Origin: a virus | DNA length: 27,181 bases | Virus record (IMG/VR): IMGVR_UViG_3300010396_000092 | Coordinates: 1-27,181 of that record | Reading direction: 5' to 3' (one strand) | Shown here: positions 1-7,446 of the stretch, in pieces | Layout of the letters: every line of letters starts with the position of its first letter | Position numbering within the stretch: the first letter of the stretch is position 1 | Notes under the pieces: generated by a model | The model's database searches: none | The model's input: only the letters and a program-made list of their open reading frames with translations | What the model was told of the DNA's origin: nothing | Position numbers and translations under genes: made by a program

Positions 1-1
1 T

Positions 2-1186
2 GACAAGCTAGCTAGTGTTGGCAAACAAGCCGCCCAACAGCTACCAGTTAATCCGCCACCGTCTGACTCTCAAAATCCTCCAGATGATCCAGATGCGATC
101 GCTAGACAAATCATTATCGATCATCCCGACGCCAATGCCTCAGCTTTCTACAATGCGATTCAGGCCAAAGGCTTGATGCTTGTGCATAAACAGTCAGACA
201 CTTCTGGTGGCTTTGATCAGAGCTTGCGAGCTCCATCAAGCAGGAAGTCTCTTAAGCACGGCGATAAGGTTCGCAAGTCAAAGAAAGCCAAAGATCCAAA
301 GTCAAATCTCGCGGGTCTTGAGTCAATGATGCTTGGACCGCTTAAAAAGCAAAAGCAAGATCAGGGAAAGCCGGCTGGAGTGCCATACAATAAATGGGCA
401 GATTGCGTACATGATGTTCAAAAAAAAGGCAAAGCTGATAATGCCTACGCAGTATGCAATTCCACATTAGAGTGTGGTGAGTGTGGCAAAAAGGAATGCG
501 AGTGTAAGAAGGAATCTTTTAAATGGACGGTAAGTGGCGCCAAGATAAAAGAATCAACTCCTACTGGCGCTAGTAAAGCTGCCGCAATTGGTGCCACTAA
601 ATTCCAGGTTGTCCTCATTCAAGAGGGCATGGGAAACTTTAACGATAGGTTTTACTATTCCAAAGAGGCCATTGAATCAGCAGTGCCTGTATTTGAGGGC
701 AAGAAGATCTACGCTGATCATCCATCGGTAATGGACGAACAAGTTAGGCCCGAGAGGTCAGTCCGCGACATTCTTGGGCACTTTGAGAATATCCGAGTCA
801 GTATCTCTGAAGACGGGCAGGCTCAACTTGTCGGCGAGGTTAACATTCTGCCCTCGCCACAGTACCAATGGGCTCGCGACCTAATGCTCGAGGCAATTGA
901 TTACTCGAAGAAATATCCATCACAAGATCTCGTCGGTCTGTCAATCAATGCATCTGGCGACGCTCAAGAGGTGGATATAGATCAAGTTTTGGCCACTGCC
1001 CCTAACGGAGCAAAGGCTAAATTGTTAAAAGCAAAAGAAGATGGAATAGATTCGCTTCGCATTTGCACAGTCATCAACGACGCAATTTCATGCGACCTGG
1101 TAACTGAGGCTGGGGCTGGCGGCAAAATTAACACGTTTCTCGAAAGGGGAGAATCAAATGGCAAAAAAAGAAGCCAAAGAACATGA
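2..1186 (+). CDS. Capsid maturation (prohead) protease, 5' end outside window
   Basis: The frame is open from base 2, so the start lies upstream and about 394 residues are visible. The second half resembles phage head-maturation serine proteases (S78/S80-like). It has an ADHPS motif with a candidate catalytic His near bases 719-721, a GLS motif with a candidate Ser near 941-943, and a later CDLVTEAGAGG segment with a candidate acidic residue near 1094. The family cleaves scaffold and capsid protein inside the prohead. A lysine-rich stretch and a cysteine-rich segment (about 405-515, including CGECGKKECEC) precede the protease core and could bind metal; this part is unusual. TTG and ATG codons at 173 and 176 could be internal starts, but nothing interrupts the frame upstream of them. 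It overlaps the scaffold gene by 29 bases. The active-site residues are assigned by pattern, not alignment. Confidence 0.75.
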   Translation, partial: DKLASVGKQAAQQLPVNPPPSDSQNPPDDPDAIARQIIIDHPDANASAFYNAIQAKGLMLVHKQSDTSGGFDQSLRAPSSRKSLKHGDKVRKSKKAKDPKSNLAGLESMMLGPLKKQKQDQGKPAGVPYNKWADCVHDVQKKGKADNAYAVCNSTLECGECGKKECECKKESFKWTVSGAKIKESTPTGASKAAAIGATKFQVVLIQEGMGNFNDRFYYSKEAIESAVPVFEGKKIYADHPSVMDEQVRPERSVRDILGHFENIRVSISEDGQAQLVGEVNILPSPQYQWARDLMLEAIDYSKKYPSQDLVGLSINASGDAQEVDIDQVLATAPNGAKAKLLKAKEDGIDSLRICTVINDAISCDLVTEAGAGGKINTFLERGESNGKKRSQRT

Positions 1187-2054
1187 AGAGAAAATGGAAA
1201 GCATGGAAGATATGGAAGGCGCACTTGACGATGCTGGTGCCCCTGCTGATGATTCTGCTGGCTTAGGCCCAGATCATGACGATGCTGCTCAAGATGTGGC
1301 GCTCATCAAAAAGATGATCGATGAATATCTTGGTGCTAGCTCTGATTCACAAGATGAGGGTCAAGGACCTGTTCCGCCTAAAGCTCCTCCTGTAGCTCCC
1401 GGCAAACAAGCTCCCCCCGCTGCCGATCAACAACAACACGAAGCCTACGGTGTTATGGAAGAGCACAAGCAAGCTTTGACTGGCATGACTCAAGAAGCTT
1501 TGGAAGCCTACAAAGAAATGGGCTATAGCAAAGAAGAGGCTATGAAGTGTGCAGAGCATGCAATGAAACTTGCTCATCACATGGCTATGAAGCAAATGAA
1601 AGCTTCTGCTGAAGCCGAAGAGGCTGCTGGCGGTGCTCCTGCCGATCCCTCTGAAGCTGATATTATGCCTCCAGCTCCAAAAGCTGCACCTGGCCCGGAC
1701 AAGTCTGCTCCTGGAAAGACTGGACCCGTCGAGGCGGAACTTATTCAGCTCAAAGGAAAGATTGCTCTTATGGAAGCTGCAGCTCGCAAGGCTGAGCTGG
1801 CTAAATATGTTGACAAGAAATTGGCTGAATCAAAGCTGCCGAAATCTATAACCAAGGCTTTCAGAGAAGCTGCTGGCGACATTAAATCTAAACAAGATTT
1901 TGACGTTAAATGGAAGCTCTTCACCGCAAACGTTCCACAAGAGTCGGAAGGACTGAGCTTTGCGTTCACAGAGAAGGCCATGGGATTGGACGAGAACATG
2001 ACGGAAGGTCAAGGGCTCAGCTTCAACTCAATCGTCAAAGAAGACGAAATTTAA
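1158..2054 (+). CDS. Scaffolding / prohead core protein
   Basis: 298 residues, highly charged. The middle is Ala- and Pro-rich and acidic (about 60-190), with helical segments at about 90-140 (methionine- and lysine-rich) and about 190-260, consistent with a scaffold that fills the prohead and is then degraded. No enzymatic motif is visible. The ATG is preceded by an AAGGGGA ribosome site about seven bases away and lies inside the end of the protease gene, so the two are probably translationally coupled. The position between protease and decoration/capsid genes is the classical one for scaffold. The call rests on composition and position rather than a recognised sequence family. Confidence 0.6.
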   Translation: MAKKEAKEHEEKMESMEDMEGALDDAGAPADDSAGLGPDHDDAAQDVALIKKMIDEYLGASSDSQDEGQGPVPPKAPPVAPGKQAPPAADQQQHEAYGVMEEHKQALTGMTQEALEAYKEMGYSKEEAMKCAEHAMKLAHHMAMKQMKASAEAEEAAGGAPADPSEADIMPPAPKAAPGPDKSAPGKTGPVEAELIQLKGKIALMEAAARKAELAKYVDKKLAESKLPKSITKAFREAAGDIKSKQDFDVKWKLFTANVPQESEGLSFAFTEKAMGLDENMTEGQGLSFNSIVKEDEI

Positions 2055-2071
2055 AAACGAAAGGATAACAA

Positions 2072-2599
2072 ATGTCTATTTATAACGGAAAGTACGGTAA
2101 AAATACCGAAGTCCGCGAAATAGCAACACGAAGCGTGTTCGCGGATATGAAAGCGCTTATCTCTTCTAGTTCCACATGGAACCAAGGGGATTTGCTCGAG
2201 ATCAACCCATCAACTCACGTAGTGCAGCTAGTAACTAGCTCAAGCACTGGTGCTAACTTTTTGGGCGTAAGCCCCGTGCCTGTTGTCGATGGCAACATGC
2301 CTTCAGTTTACCAAACTGCAGTTGACGCTTCAGTTGCGGTAATCGATATGGCAGGACCTGTTTATGGTTCAGTTTACAGCGTTGTTTTAAAAGCTGGCGA
2401 CTCAATCAATCCCGGTCAAGGTGTCTACATCGACCAATCTGCTGCTGGTTCAGGCACAGTTGGCAATCGTGGAGTAACTGTGACTCAGCCATCAAGTGGC
2501 GTGATCATCGGTTGGTATCAAGGACCAGCCCTAACTGCTGCAACAGGTGGAAGTGAAATTCCCGTGTTGATTGGCCAAAACTACGCTCCAGGCGTGTAA
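2072..2599 (+). CDS. Capsid decoration (cement) protein candidate
   Basis: 175 residues, mostly beta-type sequence rich in Gly, Ser, Val and Thr. After a short N-terminal arm, a segment about 38-75 (WNQGDLLEIN ... NFLGVSPVPVVDG) and later GDSINPGQGVYID resemble small head-decoration proteins of the DUF2190 kind, in which a beta-tulip domain sits on capsid trimers. It lies directly upstream of the major capsid gene, where cement proteins are usually encoded, with a ribosome site AAAGGATAA before the ATG. Known: such proteins stabilise expanded heads. Inferred: that this is one. A head fiber or minor capsid role is the alternative. Confidence 0.55.
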   Translation: MSIYNGKYGKNTEVREIATRSVFADMKALISSSSTWNQGDLLEINPSTHVVQLVTSSSTGANFLGVSPVPVVDGNMPSVYQTAVDASVAVIDMAGPVYGSVYSVVLKAGDSINPGQGVYIDQSAAGSGTVGNRGVTVTQPSSGVIIGWYQGPALTAATGGSEIPVLIGQNYAPGV

Positions 2600-2611
2600 G
2601 AGGGGTGAATA

Positions 2612-3871
2612 ATGGAAATGACTAAAGAACAACTTACAACTTGGTTCAACGGTCTCGTTGCCCAAGGACAAAGCAATCCTAAGCGTGAGCGAAACGCAAA
2701 GATCATTAAACATGGTCTGTTGAACAACGAAGACACACTGGCCTTCCGTAAGCGCATGAAAAAAGCTTATGGCATGGACCCCTTGACTGAAGCAGAAAAG
2801 GGCGACGCTGGTAAGTTTCCCGTCCGTGAATCTAATTGGAACTGGAAGAAATTCCGTAACTCTTTAGACTCACAACTTAAAGAGGCTGACACTACTGGAG
2901 CATTCACACAATTCTTACGTGCTGGTATTCAATCCATCACTGTTGGAATGTATGAGTCTACCAAAACTTCTTTTGAAGATTGGGTTACAGTGGTAGCGAG
3001 CAAGATGGCAGAAGAACCATACGCCCCTAATCAAGGTGTAGCGTTCCCGAGCCAAGTTGGTGAGAAGACTCCATATCCCGAAGTTGCAGCTGCAGCGCTA
3101 GACTTGAAAATTAAAAACTACAAGTATGGCAGCATGTACAACGTGACTAAGGAATTGTTGGAAGATGACCAAACGGGTGAGTTCCAACGTCAATCAGCAA
3201 TGCTGGGAGAATACTTAAAGATTCTTACAGAAGTGTTGGTAATGGGAAAATTGAATTCAGTTGCAGGCCAAAACTATGCTGGCTTTTATCCGCCAATATC
3301 TGAGACTAAGCCGTCTACTGAATCAACTTATCCTTGGGCTCGTGGCTTGGTTGGTGGAGCAAACACTAAACCCTCAAGCTATGGCGCATTGAACCAAGCA
3401 AACATTCAAGCTGGCATCATCGCTTTGATGCAACAGTTGAACTTGCAAGGTTTGATCATGAACGTAGAGCCTGATGCTTTGTTAATCAGCCCCTATTACA
3501 CTTTCGATTTGGCTGTATTGCTACATAGCGCTTACTACCCGTCAGGAGCAGCTGCTGCTGGTTCTACTGGTGGTGCGTTTGCTATCAACCCAATCCAAGG
3601 TATCGCTAAGCCAATCGTGTCTCGTTACATGTTTGACAACAGCGGTAAAATTGTTGGCGACGCCACAGCTTCTAAAGCTTGGTACCTCATCGACAGCAAA
3701 AAGCCATGGTTTGTATTGCAACAACGTGTACCTATTGCAGTTGAGCAAGAGAACCCACTTTCTGGCGAAAGCTTTGACCGCGATGTTTATCGCTTCAAAG
3801 GATATGCTCGTCAAAACGCAGACTTCATTGATCCACGTTTTGCATGGCAAGGTTCTGACGGTAGCGTCTAA
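2612..3871 (+). CDS. Major capsid protein (HK97 fold)
   Basis: 419 residues, the usual size for an HK97-fold shell protein. A charged N-terminal arm (1-90) is followed by the core. The segment about 160-215 (LKIKNYKYGSMYNVTKELL then an acidic stretch and LGEYLKILTEVLVMGKL) matches the pattern seen in Mu gpT-like and related capsid proteins: beta strand, N-arm/E-loop, then the long spine helix. Later parts contain the P-domain helix (about 262-280) and a C-terminal strand rich in aromatic residues. It follows the decoration gene by 12 bases with an AGAGGGG ribosome site. A double hairpin directly downstream may set its high expression relative to the next genes. No obvious delta-domain remains, consistent with a separate scaffold gene. 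Confidence 0.85.
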   Translation: MEMTKEQLTTWFNGLVAQGQSNPKRERNAKIIKHGLLNNEDTLAFRKRMKKAYGMDPLTEAEKGDAGKFPVRESNWNWKKFRNSLDSQLKEADTTGAFTQFLRAGIQSITVGMYESTKTSFEDWVTVVASKMAEEPYAPNQGVAFPSQVGEKTPYPEVAAAALDLKIKNYKYGSMYNVTKELLEDDQTGEFQRQSAMLGEYLKILTEVLVMGKLNSVAGQNYAGFYPPISETKPSTESTYPWARGLVGGANTKPSSYGALNQANIQAGIIALMQQLNLQGLIMNVEPDALLISPYYTFDLAVLLHSAYYPSGAAAAGSTGGAFAINPIQGIAKPIVSRYMFDNSGKIVGDATASKAWYLIDSKKPWFVLQQRVPIAVEQENPLSGESFDRDVYRFKGYARQNADFIDPRFAWQGSDGSV

Positions 3872-3883
3872 TCTTAGGTTAAC

Positions 3884-3944
3884 CCACGCGGCCTAGGCTT
3901 CGTGGCGCGGGGACACACACTCCTAGGGTGTGTCCCTTGCTTTT
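3884..3944 (+). terminator. Tandem hairpins after the capsid gene
   Basis: The first hairpin is CCACG (3884-3888) with CGTGG (3901-3905), enclosing the palindrome GCCTAGGC. The second is a nine-pair stem GGGACACAC (3910-3918) with GTGTGTCCC (3928-3936), followed by a T-rich tail (TTGCTTTT). This looks like an intrinsic terminator or partial attenuator. The next gene starts 23 bases further on with no room for a clear promoter, so readthrough is expected. Confidence 0.7.
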
Positions 3945-3967
3945 CAAAAAACTAAATAGAGGGAAAC

Positions 3968-4375
3968 ATGGGAAAAGGTAAAAGAATAGCGGCCGGTACG
4001 GTTCGAGATGTTGGCACACATCAGCTTGAAAGCGATGATCAAATACAAATGCGAAGACTTAATTCAGTGATGAAAAGGTCAGAAGTGTTTGTCGGTATTG
4101 CAGAGAGAATCGCACAGAACAAGTTTTGTTATTTGAATTGGTTAGTTCCGGGCGGCGCATCCTTGTTCCCACAGAATTGGAAACTAAGACAGGTGAGATA
4201 CTATTTCCCGTTTGCTGAGGGCGGTCCATTATTGATGGATCAACCTAAAAATCCGATTGAGGAGCAAATGTGCAGGGAAAAGGCAGATATTTTGAGAACA
4301 AAGGGCATGAGATATGCCTACATTGGCGAAGGAATGGACGAAACTGATGTTCGAATGCAGTTGGGAGCGCAGTAA
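3968..4375 (+). CDS. Head-proximal protein of unknown function
   Basis: 135 residues; not recognised. The N-terminus is basic (MGKGKRIAAG), the middle contains an aromatic, Pro/Gly-rich segment (FCYLNWLVPGGASLFPQNW), and the C-terminus is acidic. It has an AGAGGGAAAC ribosome site before the ATG. Its stop codon overlaps the next ATG by one base (TAATG). It sits between the capsid gene and the connector/neck genes, which suggests a head-completion or connector role, but no residue pattern proves it. Confidence 0.6.
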   Translation: MGKGKRIAAGTVRDVGTHQLESDDQIQMRRLNSVMKRSEVFVGIAERIAQNKFCYLNWLVPGGASLFPQNWKLRQVRYYFPFAEGGPLLMDQPKNPIEEQMCREKADILRTKGMRYAYIGEGMDETDVRMQLGAQ

Positions 4376-4695
4376 TGGCTTGGACTAATTTGCCTGGCGC
4401 TATAACCGAGATCAGACAGCTTATGAATGATGGGCCTACTGATAAGCTCAGGTACCGTCAGCGCTTGATAGGAGTGCAGAATGGACTTAACGCTTATTTT
4501 AAAACCTTCGAGTTCCGTCGTGTCACTTCGTTCGTCGGCGCGACGACGCCGGTTGGCGTTTACCTCAATTATGTTCCTACTACTGTTATCAGCGATGATT
4601 TACCTAGTGGAGAATTTCAACTCGCTACAATTCCAACTGATGCAGATGACCTCAGGGCAACTTTCTACATCAATGGTTCACAGACGCCGAAATGA
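4375..4695 (+). CDS. Connector/neck-region protein, N-terminal half-like
   Basis: 106 residues beginning with a helix (AITEIRQLMNDGPTDKLRY) and then beta strands. It ends in TFYINGSQTPK, a phrase typical of phage proteins carrying an 'FxxxG' beta domain. Its stop overlaps the next gene by four bases (ATGA). In content it looks like the first part of larger head-tail joining proteins, whose second part would match the following gene. Function is inferred only from position between capsid and tail-completion genes. Confidence 0.6.
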   Translation: MAWTNLPGAITEIRQLMNDGPTDKLRYRQRLIGVQNGLNAYFKTFEFRRVTSFVGATTPVGVYLNYVPTTVISDDLPSGEFQLATIPTDADDLRATFYINGSQTPK

Positions 4696-5036
4696 CGGAA
4701 TTCTTAACCACCGCCAGCGAGCAGCTTGGTTTTGGTTCAGATCCAACACAAATACCAAATCAATTTCAACCATCGACACTTAAATATGCGGCCGGTGAAG
4801 GATACCAGAAGCTAGCACTGTTTTGGTCTAGCAATATGTCTTACGTTTATATGCTGTCTGATGCTCCAGACGAGAAGCGCTGGGATCCGGTAAAGCAGTA
4901 TCAAGATTTGGCCGATGACATGAGAAAGTCAGCTATTGATTTGCGTGACGACGTTTACACCAGACAAGGCCAGGCGCTCCAGCCTTTATGGGGAACGCTT
5001 AGGGGCAACGTGAGAGATGTGAAGCCAAACAGATGA
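4692..5036 (+). CDS. Connector/neck-region helical protein
   Basis: 114 residues, mainly helical: FLTTASEQLG at the start, a central Ala/Leu-rich helix (AAGEGYQKLALFWSS), then a charged helix ending RDDVYTRQGQALQPL. The helix-bundle character and location suggest a head-tail connector or adaptor. It starts on an ATGA overlap with the upstream gene and ends on an ATGA overlap with the next one, so it is embedded in a coupled translation series. It may be the second half of a protein that is a single chain in relatives. Confidence 0.6.
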   Translation: MTEFLTTASEQLGFGSDPTQIPNQFQPSTLKYAAGEGYQKLALFWSSNMSYVYMLSDAPDEKRWDPVKQYQDLADDMRKSAIDLRDDVYTRQGQALQPLWGTLRGNVRDVKPNR

Positions 5037-5536
5037 TTACAGCAAAAGGATTCACTATCAACGAGACCTCGATCACTCAGATGTTTAACAACATGCTGAG
5101 CAGGACTAAGCTTGCCGACGGCTGGCTTAATCGCGTTGCTGTGCCTCTCTTATATGAAGTCCAAAGACAACGATGGATGACCGAAAATACTAGCGAAGGC
5201 GATCAATGGGCGCCGCTCAACCCAGTTTACGCCCGGTACAAGCTTAAAAGATATGGCGGCGGACCCAAGCGTGATGGCGGCACGTGGCCTAATTATCCTG
5301 GTAGTGGCACAAAGCTGATGATAGCAACGGGCCGACTTGTTGATTCAATGAGCAAGCCGGGTGGCGACGGAGTAAAAATGGTGCAAAGAATGGGCACCAC
5401 TACAAGGCTAACACTTGGAACATTACTTGATTATGCCAAATATCCGAACGCCACACGCAACTTTACAGATCTATCTCAGTCGACTGTGGACAATATCACC
5501 GAACAATATGTGGCTTACGTTAAGGGGGGATCATGA
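5033..5536 (+). CDS. Phage virion morphogenesis / tail completion protein
   Basis: 167 residues. The central part has the pattern of the phage virion morphogenesis family (Mu gpG / P2 gpS type tail-completion proteins): EGDQWAPLNPVYARYK, then basic residues and GTKLMIATGRLVDSM. In that family the W-x-P-L-x-P/S motif and the later tG-L-x-S motif are the most conserved. The product joins heads to tails or finishes the tail end. It starts on ATGA and ends on ATGA with the following microgene. Confidence 0.75.
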   Translation: MITAKGFTINETSITQMFNNMLSRTKLADGWLNRVAVPLLYEVQRQRWMTENTSEGDQWAPLNPVYARYKLKRYGGGPKRDGGTWPNYPGSGTKLMIATGRLVDSMSKPGGDGVKMVQRMGTTTRLTLGTLLDYAKYPNATRNFTDLSQSTVDNITEQYVAYVKGGS

Positions 5537-5628
5537 CCGCTTTACCAAAAGGCTCAAAGCCAGTTGAAAAAGATGTGGACTTTACAGAAGTAAAGAAAAG
5601 AACGAAGGGCAAAAAGAAGCTTAAATGA
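5533..5628 (+). CDS. 31-residue basic microprotein
   Basis: A short open frame, MTALPKGSKPVEKDVDF at the start and a Lys/Arg-rich end (KKRTKGKKKLK). It has a strong ribosome site (AAGGGGGGA) in front of its ATG and four-base ATGA overlaps with both neighbours, so its exact length fills the space between two coupled genes. This arrangement argues for real translation. Function is unknown; the charge suggests binding to nucleic acid or to acidic virion protein. Confidence 0.65.
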   Translation: MTALPKGSKPVEKDVDFTEVKKRTKGKKKLK

Positions 5629-6140
5629 TTGCCAACAATCTCACCGAGAGGACTCGGGTTCTTTTGTTAAGCGCTATCAAGTCGAACATTGTTCAGGCTT
5701 TGGCCGATGTTCGTGAAGACCGCAATGATCCCGTGGTAACGACAGAGCCGCCAAAGAAATACTTCACCTACGATTATGCGATCACATATGAGTGCCCAGC
5801 AATATTTTGTGTGGTTGAGAGGCTTCAGACTGTTAACGAGCAGTTCAAATCAAATCACGTGAACGCTGAGGTATCAGTATCTGTTGCGGCAGTAGTTGAA
5901 GAGACGGACGGGGATCGATTGGTGACAAAGATTGAGCGATATCAGTCGGCACTATTTCAGATCTTGCACGAGGTTGTCCTAGAAGATAAGGCCCGCGGGG
6001 TCAAGATCTATTCGACGGTGGACACGTGTGAGTTTGGTCCAACGTTCATAAAAGATCAGGACAAAAAGATGGGTCGATTCAGAAGAGAAGCTGTGTTGAC
6101 ATTAAAGGTTAAACACTTTGAGAATTTAACTATTACATAA
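5625..6140 (+). CDS. Tail terminator / tail completion protein candidate
   Basis: 171 residues, mixed alpha/beta. The N-terminal helix (ERTRVLLLSAIKSNIVQALADV) is followed by strands including YDYAITYECPAIFCVVERL, and by paired segments NAEVSVSVAAVVEE and RFRREAVLTLKVKHF. Alternating hydrophobic strands near the end, size, and location immediately before the tail tube gene fit tail terminator proteins, which cap the tube and fix tail length. There is no clear diagnostic motif, so the call depends on context. Starts on ATGA. Confidence 0.55.
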   Translation: MIANNLTERTRVLLLSAIKSNIVQALADVREDRNDPVVTTEPPKKYFTYDYAITYECPAIFCVVERLQTVNEQFKSNHVNAEVSVSVAAVVEETDGDRLVTKIERYQSALFQILHEVVLEDKARGVKIYSTVDTCEFGPTFIKDQDKKMGRFRREAVLTLKVKHFENLTIT

Positions 6141-6152
6141 GGAGATGTACCT

Positions 6153-6689
6153 ATGGGGCTTAGTACGGCTACAGTAACACCGGCAAATTTCGATATTGGT
6201 CCTTGTCGTGTGACTTATAACTCTCAAGACATTGGCGGAACCATGTCTGGTGTTAAGGTCACGTTCAAATACGATAAGGCTGGCCTCATGGCTGATCAAT
6301 ATGGCAAAACTTTACTCGACGAAGCGATCAGCGGAATGGAATGTACCATCACCACTGAATTTGCTGAGGTTCGAGCAAAGCAGATACTCAAATACGTTTT
6401 TCCAAACGTGACATATCGGGGAAGTTCTCCCGCCGATATCTTAGAATGGGATGACAAGATCGCAACTCGTCAATTGCCAATCTCACAACTCTTAACACTT
6501 CATCCTTTGATCGAGGGCCCAAGTGATGTGAATCACGATTGGACTTTCTTTAAAGCAATGCCTGATGAGTCTTCAGCGATTGATTTTGATCCGAGCAAAC
6601 AGCGCTCGCTTAAGATCAACTGGAAGGTTTATCTCGATTTGACAGTAAGTCCGGCTCGTTTATTTAGATATGGGGACACAACAATCTAA
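6153..6689 (+). CDS. Major tail tube protein
   Basis: 178 residues. The start IGPCRVTYNSQDIGGTMSGV followed by KYDKAGLMADQYGKTLLDE and an EFAEV segment is typical of tail tube proteins, where two beta-sheets form the hexameric ring. It has a good ribosome site (AAGGAGATGTACCT before the ATG). It follows the putative terminator gene and precedes the frameshifted chaperone, as in lambda-like tails. The stop overlaps the next ATG by one base. No sheath gene precedes it, supporting a non-contractile tail. Confidence 0.8.
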   Translation: MGLSTATVTPANFDIGPCRVTYNSQDIGGTMSGVKVTFKYDKAGLMADQYGKTLLDEAISGMECTITTEFAEVRAKQILKYVFPNVTYRGSSPADILEWDDKIATRQLPISQLLTLHPLIEGPSDVNHDWTFFKAMPDESSAIDFDPSKQRSLKINWKVYLDLTVSPARLFRYGDTTI

Positions 6690-7198
6690 TGACTGATTTA
6701 AAGCCGGCCAGAACGAACATGACGGGTGGGTCGATAGTGGATTTAGATGCCATTATCGCCGAGCCCGTCTATTTTAAATGGAACGGCAAGATTCATGAGA
6801 TTAAGCCGATTACAGTTAAAGAGTTTCTGAAGTACGCCAATGCGAATTCAAAGCTTCTATCTTCACTCCAGTCAGACGACAAGCAGCCATGGGAAACCCT
6901 GGCCTCACAATATCATTCGGTCATTGCCAGCGTTTGCGACACCATTTCAATTGATGATGTGCTTAAGATGGAGCAGCCACAGGTGGCAGCACTCTATCAG
7001 CTCATCGTTGATCGAATAACTGGCACTGTTGACTTGGGGAATGGTAAAAAAAAAACTCGTCTGAGGCTCCCAATATACAAATCCATGCGGGAAGCCTTGT
7101 CGCGGAAGGATGCCTCCTCTTCGGGTGGACCATCAAAGAAGTTTTGGAGTCGCCTGCTAGCACCTATTTCGTTCTTCTCAGCCACGCGCGGGAGCTAA
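6689..7198 (+). CDS. Tail assembly chaperone, short (unshifted) form
   Basis: 169 residues. Helical, with the pattern of gpG-like tail chaperones: an early segment PVYFKWNGKIHEIKPITVKEF, then a helical core. It coats the tape measure protein during tail assembly. The last third (after residue about 122) is decoded in the zero frame only when ribosomes do not slip at the A-run at 7046-7055; its end is Ser/Arg-rich and less orderly. It follows the tube gene directly and the tape measure comes next, which is the diagnostic order. Confidence 0.75.
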   Translation: MTDLKPARTNMTGGSIVDLDAIIAEPVYFKWNGKIHEIKPITVKEFLKYANANSKLLSSLQSDDKQPWETLASQYHSVIASVCDTISIDDVLKMEQPQVAALYQLIVDRITGTVDLGNGKKKTRLRLPIYKSMREALSRKDASSSGGPSKKFWSRLLAPISFFSATRGS

Positions 7199-7446
7199 AG
7201 GCGAGAGATCATCTGGCGTTTTTGGCAAATCTTACTCTAGTCGGCTCGATCCCTGGGCAAAAGGTGGAATATGCGGCCGAACTTAGAAAATACTTCATCG
7301 ACCTTATCAAAGTCTCATTTAGTTCAACGGGAGTTGTTCAGGATGAGGCGCCTGCTAAATCAGATGAAGCGATGCCTTGGGAGCTAGCTAGCAACATAAT
7401 GGCAGAGGCAATGAAACTAAAGAAGCGATTGGAACATGGCGGATAG
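6689..7446 (+). CDS. Tail assembly chaperone, long form made by -1 frameshift
   Basis: Joining 6689-7054 to 7054-7446 (one base re-read) gives a 252-residue fusion. The -1 frame has a TAA at 7045-7047 and is then open without a stop from 7048 to the TAG ending at 7446. The added 130 residues look genuinely coding: an aromatic helix (TYFVLLSHARELKARDHLAF) and a C-terminal helix (SNIMAEAMKLKKRLEHG). This is the gpG/gpGT arrangement of lambda: the extension is thought to contact tail tube protein. The end overlaps the tape measure start by 11 bases. A TTG at 7144 could start a free 100-residue product, but it lacks a ribosome site. Confidence 0.8.
7037..7056 (+). promoter_or_regulatory. Programmed -1 frameshift site (A10 run)
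   Basis: Ten A residues at 7046-7055 give an A-AAA-AAA slippery heptamer in the chaperone reading frame, followed by C. A GGGGA at 7037-7041 lies about seven bases before the run and could act as a Shine-Dalgarno-like stimulator, as known for dnaX. GAGGC at about 7062 and GCCTC near 7110 could pair downstream, but this is weak. Confidence 0.75.

Noticed and set aside
7144-7446. Independent 100-residue gene with TTG start
   Set aside because: No ribosome site, and the frame is open upstream right back to the A-run; the -1 frameshift explains it better.
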